Below are positions 17,918-27,473 of a stretch of DNA of 42,420 bases, one piece after another. Origin of the DNA: Alphaproteobacteria bacterium UBA4588 (GTDB lineage: Bacteria; Pseudomonadota; Alphaproteobacteria; Puniceispirillales; Puniceispirillaceae); assembly GCA_949529445.1 (NCBI GenBank), contig CATISA010000109.1, positions 1-42,420 on the forward strand, written 5' to 3'. Below the pieces are notes generated by a model that was not told where the DNA came from, ran no database searches, and saw only the letters and a program-made list of their open reading frames with translations. Both the position numbers and the translations under genes were made by a program. Positions within the stretch are counted from its first letter, which is position 1. Each line of letters begins with the position of its first letter.

Positions 17918-20704
17918 TTATTTGCTTTTAAGAAACTTCCGGCTTTCATTGATGACCTCTGAAAGCCCTGCGCGCACCACCTCAACATCTGCGGGAAAGG
18001 CTGATGTCAGACGTGTTGGAAAGCGACTATCAAGCATCACAAATATACCTTTGTCATCGGACCTGCGAATCAACCTGCCAAAAGCCTGTCTTAGTTTCAT
18101 TCGGGTCACGCGTTCAGTCCATTCTGTTCGACCCTGCCACGCAGCACGTGCCTTGAATAGCATATCTGGACGCGGCCAAGGCACCCGGTCATAAATCATC
18201 ATCTGTAACGCATTGCCAGGAACATCAACCCCATCACGCACAGCATCTGTTCCCAAAAGCACAGACCGAGTTTCTTCTCTGAACAGCTGCAGAAGTGTCT
18301 GCAGATTCATTCTATCAATATGCTGGGCATAAAGTGGTATATCCAGCTCTGCACAGTGCGGCGCAAGCGCAGGCCATGTCGCGCGTAGTCTTTGAATCGA
18401 GGTAAAGAGACCAAGGGCGCCTCCTTCTGCTGCTGAGATAAGTCCTGCCATCGCCGCCGCAACGCCGTCTGGTCTATCCCTATCAAGGTCATTGACCACA
18501 AATATGCGTGATTGCCGCGCATAATCAAATGGCGAGCTATGGTGGGACATCAACGCAGGGTGTGCTAAATGGGCAGCCCCCGTCAATGCACTGGCCGATA
18601 GCCAGTCTGCTGGCAGAGCCCCTGTTTTATGATGAATATCATTGGCCGGTTCGGTGTCTGCTGATGTCCCGACCTTGGCAATAACTTCATCCCGCAAGGT
18701 AGCCGAGGTAATTGCAACACCGTGTGCAGGCGCCAGAACCTGCTCTGCAAAGGGAATGGATGGATCCAGCCAATGACGTAATAGCCCGACATCTCTATCA
18801 GCGCCGTCACTTCTATCAATCTGCATCCAGTCAACAAATCCGTCTCGGCCTTCGCCAGCAAGTTCTGATAACATCAACAGCCATGCTGCGACAGGCCCTG
18901 ATGCTCGTCTGCGAAGGCCGCGTGCGGCACCTTCAAGACGATGACGTGTTTGCGTATCAAGGGTCTCTGCCTCGTTATCAAGAACAGTTTCAAGATGTGT
19001 TGCAAGTTGCATCAGAGGTGCTGATATCCGCAATAACCCCTCGCGAAAGGTGCGTGCGGTGGAGAGTACGTCAGCAGGGCAGGGGTAAAGTTCGGCCTGT
19101 AAATCATAAATAGATGTATTATCCGTACGCTGATAAAGAGCGACGCGAACACTGGCAAAAAAGGCTTCAGCTGGCCCTGCCGGGCTATTTTCAGACAAGC
19201 GTTTTTGCCACCCAGTGGCTGGCAGAATGCGGGCAGCCTCAACCACCTCCTCAAGTGCAGCAAGAGCAGTCTCGCTATCCGCGACCAAGTCAGAAAGCCG
19301 CTTTGTTAGGCCGCGGGCCCGGCCGCGGCGTGCTTCTTCAGCACCGCGCAGCCATCTGCGTAATTCGGTTGCCTCGCTGGCAGTCAGTGCTGCTGAAAAT
19401 GCGCTGTCAGAAGCATCAAATACATGATGCCCCTCATCAAAAATATAACGTGTCGGACGGCTCCCCTCAGGGCCGCCGATAGCGGCCTGTATCATCACCA
19501 GCGCATGATTAGCAATTACAATATCAGCCTGTCGTGCCGCACGGATAGATTTTTCACCAAAACATTTATGATAGTGAAGACAGGCGGAGTGTATACATTC
19601 CCCCCGCCTGTCAGCAAGACCAACAGATAAGCGGGTACCAATGAGGTCAACTAGCCATGCCGGAAAACTTGCACCAGTTAGATCGCCATCAGAACTCGCG
19701 GATGCCCAGCGCGCCATCAGCCCAAGAGCTACCGCATCAGCAGGTTGTCCGGGCATTCGCCCCAGCGCCTCCTCGAGATTGAGTAGGCATAGATAATTTT
19801 CCCGCCCTTTGCGAATAACAACTTTTTTGGCCCGCTCAGTTGCATCCGGATAGAGCCGCGAAAGTTCATCCGCTATTTGTTGTTGCAAGGTGCGGGTATA
19901 GGTTGATACCCATACAGAGGCATCGTTCATTTCAGCCCATAAGCTGGCAGGTGCTAGATAACCTAAAGTTTTGCCAATACCTGTGCCAGCTTCGGCAAGA
20001 AGTAATGTTGGAGTTGGTCCCGCATCAGGTGAGGCAAAAATACTGGAGAGGGCTGCGGCATAATCTGATTGGGTTGTGCGTTCTTCAGATATTGTGCCAA
20101 GCATATCAGATAAGCGCCCACGCGCTTTGTCAGGCATTATGGGAAGCGCGCCAGGGGTGCCACGCGCTATATTGTCACCGCTTTCTTCAAGCTCATGCCA
20201 GATAGCACTATCCCGGCCATCAGGGGGCAGGTTCTTCATCTCTGATTTGCCCAGTCGGAGTAGGACTTCAGGTCCCCATGCCCAACCACCACGGCGCATC
20301 ATCTCAGCAATGCCAGCAATGCGGTCCTGTTCTTGTTGTGGTTTATCTGTCAGCTCATCTAGCAAGAGTTGGGCGGCTGTCCCAATCATTATAGCACGGT
20401 CTTCGCTTGATTGGGGGCGCGGTAGACCAAGCCGTGCGGCAAGGCCGGCGGGGTTGGGGAGGCAGAAACGGGCTGGCCGGACAAAGGCGAAAAGTTCAAG
20501 CACATCAAAGGCGCGCTCAATGCTGATATTGAGCCGTGCTTCGGTCCAGCGCCGGTAACAAATTAGAGATGGGTTTGTTGACGCGGCGCGCGCGGCCACA
20601 GAGAGTTCGCATTTTTTGATCTCCCCATCAGGCCCAATCATGATAGCGCCTGTGAGTTCAGGAAAGATGATACTACTACTTGAAAGGTCAAAAAACGTTG
20701 TCAT
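17918..20704 (-). CDS. dinG: DinG-family ATP-dependent DNA helicase
   Basis: A superfamily 2, XPD-like iron-sulfur helicase of about 928 residues. Counting from the upstream GTG at 20713, Walker A is AEAGTGIGKT at 240-249, the Fe-S cysteines are Cys309, Cys373, Cys378 and Cys384 (spacings of 5 and 6 for the last three, as in E. coli DinG), and the Walker B box is DEGH at 426-429. Motif VI appears as QAFGRLIRR near the C-terminus. An N-terminal domain of about 230 residues is absent from E. coli DinG and resembles a worn exonuclease domain (see findings). I chose ATG at 20702-20704; the GTG three codons earlier is equally possible, and neither has a clear ribosome binding site. Confidence 0.9.
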   Translation of the reverse strand: MTTFFDLSSSSIIFPELTGAIMIGPDGEIKKCELSVAARAASTNPSLICYRRWTEARLNISIERAFDVLELFAFVRPARFCLPNPAGLAARLGLPRPQSSEDRAIMIGTAAQLLLDELTDKPQQEQDRIAGIAEMMRRGGWAWGPEVLLRLGKSEMKNLPPDGRDSAIWHELEESGDNIARGTPGALPIMPDKARGRLSDMLGTISEERTTQSDYAAALSSIFASPDAGPTPTLLLAEAGTGIGKTLGYLAPASLWAEMNDASVWVSTYTRTLQQQIADELSRLYPDATERAKKVVIRKGRENYLCLLNLEEALGRMPGQPADAVALGLMARWASASSDGDLTGASFPAWLVDLIGTRLSVGLADRRGECIHSACLHYHKCFGEKSIRAARQADIVIANHALVMIQAAIGGPEGSRPTRYIFDEGHHVFDASDSAFSAALTASEATELRRWLRGAEEARRGRARGLTKRLSDLVADSETALAALEEVVEAARILPATGWQKRLSENSPAGPAEAFFASVRVALYQRTDNTSIYDLQAELYPCPADVLSTARTFREGLLRISAPLMQLATHLETVLDNEAETLDTQTRHRLEGAARGLRRRASGPVAAWLLMLSELAGEGRDGFVDWMQIDRSDGADRDVGLLRHWLDPSIPFAEQVLAPAHGVAITSATLRDEVIAKVGTSADTEPANDIHHKTGALPADWLSASALTGAAHLAHPALMSHHSSPFDYARQSRIFVVNDLDRDRPDGVAAAMAGLISAAEGGALGLFTSIQRLRATWPALAPHCAELDIPLYAQHIDRMNLQTLLQLFREETRSVLLGTDAVRDGVDVPGNALQMMIYDRVPWPRPDMLFKARAAWQGRTEWTERVTRMKLRQAFGRLIRRSDDKGIFVMLDSRFPTRLTSAFPADVEVVRAGLSEVINESRKFLKSK

Positions 20705-20821
20705 GGTCAGCACTATAGAACAGCGGCAACAGGGCGCACCAGCGCTAATTCATCTTGACCGGCAGGGATGAAATGCCTAGCTTTCTGACACATCATGCAA
20801 TGCGCTAAATAAGGAAAATCT

Positions 20822-22447
20822 ATGTCTGGTAAAGTTGGCTCCCTGCCTATTTCAGCCCTTGCCCATGAGGCAAAAGCATGGCCGTTCGCCGAAGCGCGCG
20901 CTCTTGCAAGCCGACTTGAAAAAATGAAGGATGATACACCAGACCGCCCTGTCTTATTCGAAACAGGCTATGGTCCGAGTGGCTTGCCCCATATTGGCAC
21001 ATTCGGTGAAGTTGTTAGAACCTCAATGGTACGACAGGCATTTGAAACACTGACGGGCCGTTCGACACGGCTGATTTGTTTTTCAGATGATATGGATGGG
21101 TTACGCAAAGTGCCGGATAATATTCCAGACCCTAATTTGCTGCAACCTTATCTTAATATGCCTCTCACGCAAGTGCCTGACCCCTTTGGCACGCATGATA
21201 GTTTTGGAGCCCACAATAATGCGCGATTGCAGTCATTTCTTGATAGCTTTGGATTCTCATACGAATTTGTCAGTGCAACCAATATGTATAAATCCGGCGC
21301 ATTTGATGGTGCTCTGTTGCATATGCTGTCACATTATGACGCTATTATAGATGTTATCTTGCCAACATTAGGTGCAGAACGACGGGAAACCTATAGTCCG
21401 TTTCTGCCTGTTTGTCCACGCACAGGAACGGTGTTGCAAGCTAAAGTTATATCGCATGACAGTGCGGCAGGTACTATCACCTATCAGGACCCTGATACAA
21501 GTGAGGCGCTAACAGTGCCGGTGACGGGCGGCGCATGCAAATTGCAGTGGAAAGCAGATTGGGCCATGCGGTGGTTTGCGCTGGGTGTTGATTACGAGAT
21601 GAGTGGTAAGGATCTCATTGACTCAGTCACCCTTTCATCAAAAATTGTCCGGGTACTAAGAGGTACGCCGCCAGCTGGTTTTTCATATGAGCTCTTTTTG
21701 GATCAGAATGGCGAGAAAATCTCAAAATCAAAGGGTAATGGCTTATCTGTTGAAGACTGGTTGCGTTATGGAAGCCCTGAATCACTGGCGCTTTTTATGT
21801 ATAGTCAGCCAAAGCGTGCAAAACGGTTATATTTTGATTCTATCCCGAAGACGGTAGATGAATATTTTACCCATGTAGTTAAGCTGGCAGAGATGGATGA
21901 GGCTCAGCAGCTTGAAAATCCGGCATGGCATATTCGGATCTCCGATGAGCCCTTTGCCAGCGATATGCCGGTCAGTTTTTCCTTGCTGCTTAACTTGGCG
22001 GCGGTATGTTCTGCTGAAACAACAGATGTTATCTGGGGGTATTTGCGTGAATATGCCCCCGGAGCTAGCCCCCAGACACATCCTGAACTTGATAAGCTGG
22101 CCAGATATGCCGTGACTTTCTATCGGGATAAGGTGCGACCGCATAAACGTTATCGTGCGGCAACAGCAGATGAAAAACAGCATATTACGGCCTTAAAAAT
22201 GGCCCTTCAAGCGCTTGATGACTCAGCTGATGGTGATGAAATCCAGTCAGCTGTTTATCGCACGGGAAAAAACGCTGACTATGAAAACCTGCGAGACTGG
22301 TTTGCATGTCTTTATGAGACAATGCTCGGGCAGTCGCAAGGACCGCGCATGGGTGGGTTTTTCAAGCTCTATGGCCGTGTAAACGCTCTTCAGCTCTGTG
22401 ATGATGTATTACAGGACAAACTTGTCAATGCAACAGACGGTCAATAA
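20822..22447 (+). CDS. lysK: lysyl-tRNA synthetase, class I
   Basis: Charges tRNA-Lys; 541 residues of the class I LysRS family, found in most archaea and in Alphaproteobacteria and spirochaetes instead of the class II enzyme. The class I signatures are present: HIGT (PSGLPHIGT) at 57-60, and the KMSKS-type loop KISKSKGN near residue 299. The ATP-site region GYGPSG precedes HIGT, and the C-terminal helical anticodon domain follows. The start is ATG at 20822, with AAGGAAAA upstream. pyrD begins 14 bases after the stop, so the two are probably one transcript. Presence of the class I form supports alphaproteobacterial origin. Confidence 0.96.
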   Translation: MSGKVGSLPISALAHEAKAWPFAEARALASRLEKMKDDTPDRPVLFETGYGPSGLPHIGTFGEVVRTSMVRQAFETLTGRSTRLICFSDDMDGLRKVPDNIPDPNLLQPYLNMPLTQVPDPFGTHDSFGAHNNARLQSFLDSFGFSYEFVSATNMYKSGAFDGALLHMLSHYDAIIDVILPTLGAERRETYSPFLPVCPRTGTVLQAKVISHDSAAGTITYQDPDTSEALTVPVTGGACKLQWKADWAMRWFALGVDYEMSGKDLIDSVTLSSKIVRVLRGTPPAGFSYELFLDQNGEKISKSKGNGLSVEDWLRYGSPESLALFMYSQPKRAKRLYFDSIPKTVDEYFTHVVKLAEMDEAQQLENPAWHIRISDEPFASDMPVSFSLLLNLAAVCSAETTDVIWGYLREYAPGASPQTHPELDKLARYAVTFYRDKVRPHKRYRAATADEKQHITALKMALQALDDSADGDEIQSAVYRTGKNADYENLRDWFACLYETMLGQSQGPRMGGFFKLYGRVNALQLCDDVLQDKLVNATDGQ

Positions 22448-22461
22448 AGGGTGATTGGCTG

Positions 22462-23586
22462 ATGTGGGGTACGATTTCCAACCTTGTCCAAGCGCTTCCA
22501 GCCGAAACAGCGCATAAGATTGCTGTAACATCTCTGCGGGCCGGTCTTGCGCCAGTCCCCAATAGGGTGGTGCTACCGGTAACTTGTTCGGGCCTATCAT
22601 TTGATAATCCGCTTGGCCTTGCGGCTGGCTTCGATAAAAATGCAGAATGCTATGATGGTGCGTTTCGACTTGGTTTTGGGGCTGTTGAGGTTGGAACAAT
22701 CACGCCTCAACCTCAGCCCGGTAACCCGCGCCCGCGGGTCTTTCGTCTGCCAGATGATGAGGCTGTCATTAATCGATATGGTTTTAATTCTAAAGGGATG
22801 GGCTATGCCGCTAGTCAGCTTGCGCCCCGAAAACAAGATGGCCGGGCGCCTGGCATCCTTGGTGTGAATATCGGAGCCAATAAGCTTAGTCGAGACAAGA
22901 CGCAGGATTATTACAGCACTGCAAAGAGGTTGGCAGAATTTGCTGACTATTTGACTGTTAATTTATCCTCTCCGAATACGCCTGGTTTGCGCGATCTTCA
23001 GCATGAAGAGGCTCTAGTTCGGACATTGGATGCTGTGTTTCAAGGATGTAAGGAAGCACGGGTCAGTTTGCCTGTATTTGTTAAGCTTGCGCCGGATCTG
23101 AGCGATGCAGAGCTGTGTCGTACGCTTGATTGGGCGAGCGCGCGTGGGGTTGATGGTTTTGTGCTCACAAATACAACAATTTCCCGCCCCCAACACCTGA
23201 AAAGCGCTGCAAAAGATCAGGCCGGCGGGCTGTCAGGAGCACCGCTAACACATAAATCCCTTTCAATGCTTGCCTGTGCTGCGCGTCATCTTGAACATGT
23301 GGGTTTGTCTGAGATGGCTCTGGTCGGAGTGGGCGGCATTGCAAACGGTACACAGGCTTATGCCCGTATTCTAGCAGGTGCAGACCTGATTCAGCTTTAT
23401 ACCTCTCTTAGCTTAAAGGGGCCTTATATCGCGCATCATGTGCTGACGGGGTTGCATGCCTGTCTGAAGGCGGATGGTTTGACCAGTCTTGCGAAGGCTA
23501 AAGGTCAGATAAAGACGGCTGATGCGGCGGAAGCCCATGCTGAATATGTGTTGAAAATTGCATCAGCGCAACGAGCAGGCAGTTAA
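22462..23586 (+). CDS. pyrD: dihydroorotate dehydrogenase (quinone), class 2
   Basis: A membrane-associated flavoenzyme oxidising dihydroorotate to orotate with quinone, in pyrimidine synthesis. It has 374 residues with the N-terminal quinone-binding helices typical of class 2. Motifs: NPLGLAAGFDKNAE near 50-63, GFGAVEVGTITPQPQPGNP near 71, NRYGFNSKGM near 109, and the active-site serine region VNLSSPNTPGLR near 167. FMN-phosphate loop VGVGGI is near 288. Start ATG at 22462, weak Shine-Dalgarno; probably translated from the lysK transcript. Confidence 0.95.
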   Translation: MWGTISNLVQALPAETAHKIAVTSLRAGLAPVPNRVVLPVTCSGLSFDNPLGLAAGFDKNAECYDGAFRLGFGAVEVGTITPQPQPGNPRPRVFRLPDDEAVINRYGFNSKGMGYAASQLAPRKQDGRAPGILGVNIGANKLSRDKTQDYYSTAKRLAEFADYLTVNLSSPNTPGLRDLQHEEALVRTLDAVFQGCKEARVSLPVFVKLAPDLSDAELCRTLDWASARGVDGFVLTNTTISRPQHLKSAAKDQAGGLSGAPLTHKSLSMLACAARHLEHVGLSEMALVGVGGIANGTQAYARILAGADLIQLYTSLSLKGPYIAHHVLTGLHACLKADGLTSLAKAKGQIKTADAAEAHAEYVLKIASAQRAGS

Positions 23587-23985
23587 AGGCCGGCGGTGCA
23601 GGATGATGCATGAGGTTAGCTGACTGGGTCGCCTCAGATGCTATTGTCAGGGAATTATCCGCCATTGTCCGAAAATAGATTAACAAGAACATTCTAATAG
23701 CCTGAACCAGACGCATGTCGCCACGTCTATTATCAAGTTCTGCGCAGAGAAGCTGAAGCGTGATATTTTCCAAGTCGAGAAGTGCATCAACAGAGCGCCA
23801 CTCGTAGGATTCTAGTTTAATTGTGGTGCAGACTTATATTGCGGTTCTACATCAATATGGGTGAAGCTGAGATAGACTAAAGGTATAATATACACCTTAA
23901 TAAATCATAAATATTTGGAATTGTGTTAAGAGAAATTCTAGTTCCAACATATCGTTTCGCCTGTGATTCTTCTCACACCTGGCCC
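23587..23985 (+). other. intergenic stretch between pyrD and the rpmB promoter
   Basis: No gene I can support. An inverted repeat AAGGT (23880-23884) and ACCTT (23894-23898) flanks an AT-rich core and could be an operator. On the minus strand about 75 codons from 23830 down to 23600 read as a protein-like, helix-rich segment (including YEWRSVDALLDLENITL) without an ATG start; see findings. Confidence 0.4.
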
Positions 23986-24014
23986 TTGACCTTGCGCATG
24001 CTTTAGATTATAAC
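23986..24014 (+). promoter_or_regulatory. sigma-70-type promoter of rpmB
   Basis: TTGACC at 23986-23991 and TATAAC at 24009-24014 with a 17-base spacer, each one mismatch from consensus. It implies a leader of roughly 100 bases before rpmB. Confidence 0.75.
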
Positions 24015-24120
24015 CCAGCCCTCAATCAGCGGAGATGCGTGTAGCGCGTGCTTAGGAGTTGTTAAGAGCGTGCACCGTAAAATCCTTACACATCGAAATA
24101 CACAAATAGGGAGTGCGGTG

Positions 24121-24405
24121 ATGTCAAAGCGGTGTCAAATTACTGGAAAAGGCGTAATGTCTGGCAACAATGTCAGCCATGCGAAAAACCGTACACGTCG
24201 TCGGTTCTTGCCAAATCTTCAGCAGACATCTATGTCATCTGAAATTCTGGGCCGTTCTGTCAGTATGCGGGTAAGTACTAGTGCAATCCGCACAGTCGAA
24301 AAGCATGGTGGATTAGATATTTTTCTGCTGCAGGCCCGTAACTCAGAGCTAGCAGACGAAGCCCGTGCTCTCAAGCGTGAAATTATGGCAGCCGCCTCAG
24401 CCTAA
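24121..24405 (+). CDS. rpmB: 50S ribosomal protein L28
   Basis: A large-subunit ribosomal protein of 94 residues, the longer alphaproteobacterial form. [20 protein letters not shown] at the N-terminus, the basic [13 protein letters not shown] segment, and the C-terminal [13 protein letters not shown] are typical. The frame is open upstream to a GTG at 24070, but the ATG at 24121 gives the conserved N-terminus and follows GGGAG. The gene stands alone with its own promoter and terminator and is expected to be strongly expressed. Confidence 0.97.
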   Translation: MSKRCQITGKGVMSGNNVSHAKNRTRRRFLPNLQQTSMSSEILGRSVSMRVSTSAIRTVEKHGGLDIFLLQARNSELADEARALKREIMAAASA

Positions 24406-24428
24406 CGAATTTCCTGATTTTACAGGGT

Positions 24429-24463
24429 AAAACACCTTCTTTTTGACGAAGGAGGTGTTTTTT
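24429..24463 (+). terminator. rho-independent terminator of rpmB
   Basis: AAAACACCT (24429-24437) pairs with AGGTGTTTT (24453-24461), and the stem can extend inward by four pairs (one G-U), followed by T to 24463. It lies 24 bases after the rpmB stop and separates rpmB from the convergent cobT. Confidence 0.88.
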
Positions 24464-24482
24464 GCCTTGGAAAGTGATGGGG

Positions 24483-26345
24483 TTAGCCCACTTTTCTGCG
24501 GCGCATTCCCTTTTTGGGTGTTTCATCAAATAGATCAGCAAGTTCTGACATGACTGTCCCCCCAAGCTGGTCAACATCAGTGATAGTAACAGCGCGCTGA
24601 TAATATCGGGTTACATCATGGCCAATACCAATTGCCAGCAATTGAACAGGCGAGCGTGTCTCGATCATCTCAATGGTTGAACGTAAGTGCTTTTCCAGAT
24701 AACTGCCGCTATTTGATGACAGAGTCGAATCATCAACAGGGGCGCCATCTGAGATCACCATCATGATTCGTCTATCTTCTGGCCGCGAAATTAGCCTGTC
24801 ATGCGACCAAACAAGAGCTTCGCCATCGATATTTTCCTTTAGGATGCCTTCTCGAAGCATCAAGCCGAGCGCTTTTCGTGACCGCCGCCATGGCTGATCA
24901 GCTGATTTATAAATGATGTGGCGCAAATCATTCAGCCTGCCGGGTGCTGCTGGCTTGCCAGCGCCTTGCCATACTTCACGAGATTTACCGCCCTTCCACG
25001 CGCGTGTTGTAAAGCCCAGAATTTCGACTTTTACACCGCAACGTTCTAGCGTACGCGCCAGAATATCAGCTGTTACAGCCGCAATCGTGATTGGCCGGCC
25101 GCGCATGGACCCTGAATTATCAAGTAGAAGCGTTACAATAGTATCACGGAATTTAGTATCCTGCTCCTGCTTGTACGACAGCGCGCTAAGGGGCTGTGTG
25201 ACAACCCGATGCAGTTTACCGGCATCCAGCATGCCTTCTTCAAGGTCAAATTCCCATGAGCGGTTCTGGTAGGCCATCAGCTTTCTTTGGAGCCGATTTG
25301 CTAGCTTGCTGATGGCATGAGTGAGATTATCCATGTGGCGGTCTAGAAGAGCTCTGAGTCTATCGAGTTCTTCAGGGTCGCATAGGTCTTGTGCATTTAC
25401 AATTTCATCATATTGCGCGGTATAAATCCGGTAGGCATCAGGGTCAAAGGCAGGATGATTCTGCTGTCCAGGATCGCCGCCGGGAGATTCACCGTCGGTC
25501 ATCCCATCCATTTCTGAATCAGCATCTATCTCAGTGCTATCATCGGCTGCCATGCCAGCAGCTTCGCCGTCCTGATCAATACTCTGACTGTCATCGCCGC
25601 CACTATCTTCTTCACCAGAAGCTGACTGCTCTTCATCGGAGCTACCATCATCTGTAGAGGGGTCATCAGAGCCGTTGTCATCTTCATCATCAGCATCTTG
25701 ACCGTCATTCGTGGCGTCACCCAGATCTGACTGAAGCTTTCCAATGAGTTTACGTGCAGCGTCTGCAAATCGCGTTTGGTCATCCTCGCAATTCCGCATT
25801 TCCTCAATGATATCCCCGGCCCGATTGGTAATCCATGGCCGCCATAAATCCATCACCATTTCGGTGTTTGCTGGCGGCTTTTGACCTGTCAATGCCTCAC
25901 GTATCATCAGCCTAACGGCTTCGGCGACAGCATTATCATCACCGCTATCAGGCGCGCCAATCGTCGTTTGGACATAACGTTGCTCAAGGCGTTTGGTAAG
26001 ATTGCCTTTTACACCTGCCATGTTATTAGCACCGATGGCTTCTACGCGGGCGCTTTCAGCCGCTTCAAATATGGCTTTTGCCGCAGGGGCTGTTGGGCAA
26101 CGCCGCTTATGGGTGTGCTCATTATGATGGGCAAGCCATAGACCAGCTGAATCTGCTGCCCCACGGCTATCTGCCTTTGCTGCAACAGAATGCTCACGCG
26201 GCAGAGCGGGGAGTCTGATTTCAGTTTTGCCAATATGCGTATCAGTTCCAGCATAGCGTACAGGCGCTTCTACACCGCCCGCAAGTGCACGCAGGCTTGC
26301 TGCATTAGCTTTCTGAAACTCATTTGGCTCTTTTGGATTGCTCAC
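24483..26345 (-). CDS. cobT: cobaltochelatase CobT subunit
   Basis: The VWA subunit of the aerobic cobalt chelatase (CobNST), which inserts cobalt into hydrogenobyrinate diamide in B12 synthesis. Of 620 residues, about 205-310 form a strongly acidic, Ser-rich linker as usual in CobT. The C-terminal von Willebrand A domain has the MIDAS motif DNSGS at 409-413. The start is GTG at 26343-26345 ([10 protein letters not shown]); no ATG option is in frame nearby and the Shine-Dalgarno is weak. cobS ends 18 bases upstream, so the two are one operon. CobN and the rest of the B12 pathway are not in the window. Confidence 0.94.
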   Translation of the reverse strand: MSNPKEPNEFQKANAASLRALAGGVEAPVRYAGTDTHIGKTEIRLPALPREHSVAAKADSRGAADSAGLWLAHHNEHTHKRRCPTAPAAKAIFEAAESARVEAIGANNMAGVKGNLTKRLEQRYVQTTIGAPDSGDDNAVAEAVRLMIREALTGQKPPANTEMVMDLWRPWITNRAGDIIEEMRNCEDDQTRFADAARKLIGKLQSDLGDATNDGQDADDEDDNGSDDPSTDDGSSDEEQSASGEEDSGGDDSQSIDQDGEAAGMAADDSTEIDADSEMDGMTDGESPGGDPGQQNHPAFDPDAYRIYTAQYDEIVNAQDLCDPEELDRLRALLDRHMDNLTHAISKLANRLQRKLMAYQNRSWEFDLEEGMLDAGKLHRVVTQPLSALSYKQEQDTKFRDTIVTLLLDNSGSMRGRPITIAAVTADILARTLERCGVKVEILGFTTRAWKGGKSREVWQGAGKPAAPGRLNDLRHIIYKSADQPWRRSRKALGLMLREGILKENIDGEALVWSHDRLISRPEDRRIMMVISDGAPVDDSTLSSNSGSYLEKHLRSTIEMIETRSPVQLLAIGIGHDVTRYYQRAVTITDVDQLGGTVMSELADLFDETPKKGMRRRKVG

Positions 26346-26363
26346 AAAATTATACCATGTGCT

Positions 26364-27368
26364 CTAAGATACTTTTTGCGCAAGTGACGGCGCTTCTGGC
26401 AGTTCAATATCAAACACACGCTGATAATATTCAGCTAGAACAGGACGCTCAATTTCATCACATTTGTTCAGGAAGCTCAACCGGAAGGCAAGAGTGATAT
26501 CATCGAAAATACGAGCATTTTCTGCCCATGTGAGCACTGTCCGTGGTGACATAACAGTTGATAGATCGCCTGCCATAAAGCCTTTGCGGGTCATATCTGC
26601 CATTCGGACCATCTGGTCTATCTGCTTGCGACCTTCTGGTGTGTTATAGCTTTTTTGTTTTGCCAGAATGATATTCACTTCATCTTGATGTGGTAGGTAG
26701 TTCAATGTTGTGACAATAGACCATCTATCCATTTGGCCTTGGTTGATTTGCTGGGTCCCGTGATAAAGGCCTGTCGTATCGCCAAGTCCAACAGTGTTAG
26801 CGGTCGCAAATAAACGAAAATATGGGTTTGGCGTGATAACACGGCTAGTATCAAGCAAAGTTAGTTTGCCATCGACTTCCAAAATACGCTGGATTACAAA
26901 CATCACATCAGCGCGACCAGCATCATATTCATCAAAAACCAGAGCAACACAGTTCTGCAGCGCCCATGGCAGAATTCCCTCGCGGAATTCAGTGACCTGT
27001 TTGCCGTCTTTCAGGATGATGGCATCTTTGCCAATGAGATCAATCCGGCTGACATGGCTGTCAAGATTGACACGCATACAAGGCCAGTTCAGCCGCGCTG
27101 CAACCTGTTCAATATGGGTTGATTTGCCTGTCCCATGATAGCCTTGCACCATTACCCGGCGGTTATGGCTGAAGCCGGCCAGAATTGCTAGTGTCGTATC
27201 CTTGTCAAACTGGTAGTCAGGATCGATTACTGGCACATATTCTGATGTCGTTGAGAAAGCTGGGACCATCATATCGAGATCGATGCCAAATGTCTGGCGA
27301 ACATTTACTTCTGTGTCTGGGGCGGCCAGACTATGCGCTGGACGGCCATGGGTTATTTCATCAGACAT
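26364..27368 (-). CDS. cobS: cobaltochelatase CobS subunit (AAA+ ATPase)
   Basis: The AAA+ motor of the aerobic cobaltochelatase, forming a ring with CobT that drives CobN. It has 334 residues. Walker A is GYHGTGKST at 76-84, Walker B LVFDEYD is near 141, and the sensor region [11 protein letters not shown] is near 185. The N-terminal CobS-specific segment precedes the ATPase core. Start ATG at 27366-27368 with GGAG nine bases upstream. Next upstream on the strand is a J-domain protein gene, a neighbour seen with cobST in many alphaproteobacteria. Confidence 0.95.
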   Translation of the reverse strand: MSDEITHGRPAHSLAAPDTEVNVRQTFGIDLDMMVPAFSTTSEYVPVIDPDYQFDKDTTLAILAGFSHNRRVMVQGYHGTGKSTHIEQVAARLNWPCMRVNLDSHVSRIDLIGKDAIILKDGKQVTEFREGILPWALQNCVALVFDEYDAGRADVMFVIQRILEVDGKLTLLDTSRVITPNPYFRLFATANTVGLGDTTGLYHGTQQINQGQMDRWSIVTTLNYLPHQDEVNIILAKQKSYNTPEGRKQIDQMVRMADMTRKGFMAGDLSTVMSPRTVLTWAENARIFDDITLAFRLSFLNKCDEIERPVLAEYYQRVFDIELPEAPSLAQKVS

Positions 27369-27473
27369 TTATTTCTTCTCCGGAAAATATTAACGGTCAT
27401 AGGGTGGGCACGTGATTGACGTCGGTATTTTATGATGTTGTGCAAATGCAGTTAAAGAACTGTTTTATGTCTA

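Noticed and set aside
24070-24120. Upstream GTG extension of rpmB
   Set aside because: L28 proteins begin at [11 protein letters not shown]; the extension has no similarity, and the ATG at 24121 follows GGGAG.
25526-25807. Minus-strand 93-codon ORF rich in Met, Lys and Thr inside cobT
   Set aside because: It is an alternate frame of the acidic repetitive linker of CobT; composition follows from that repeat.
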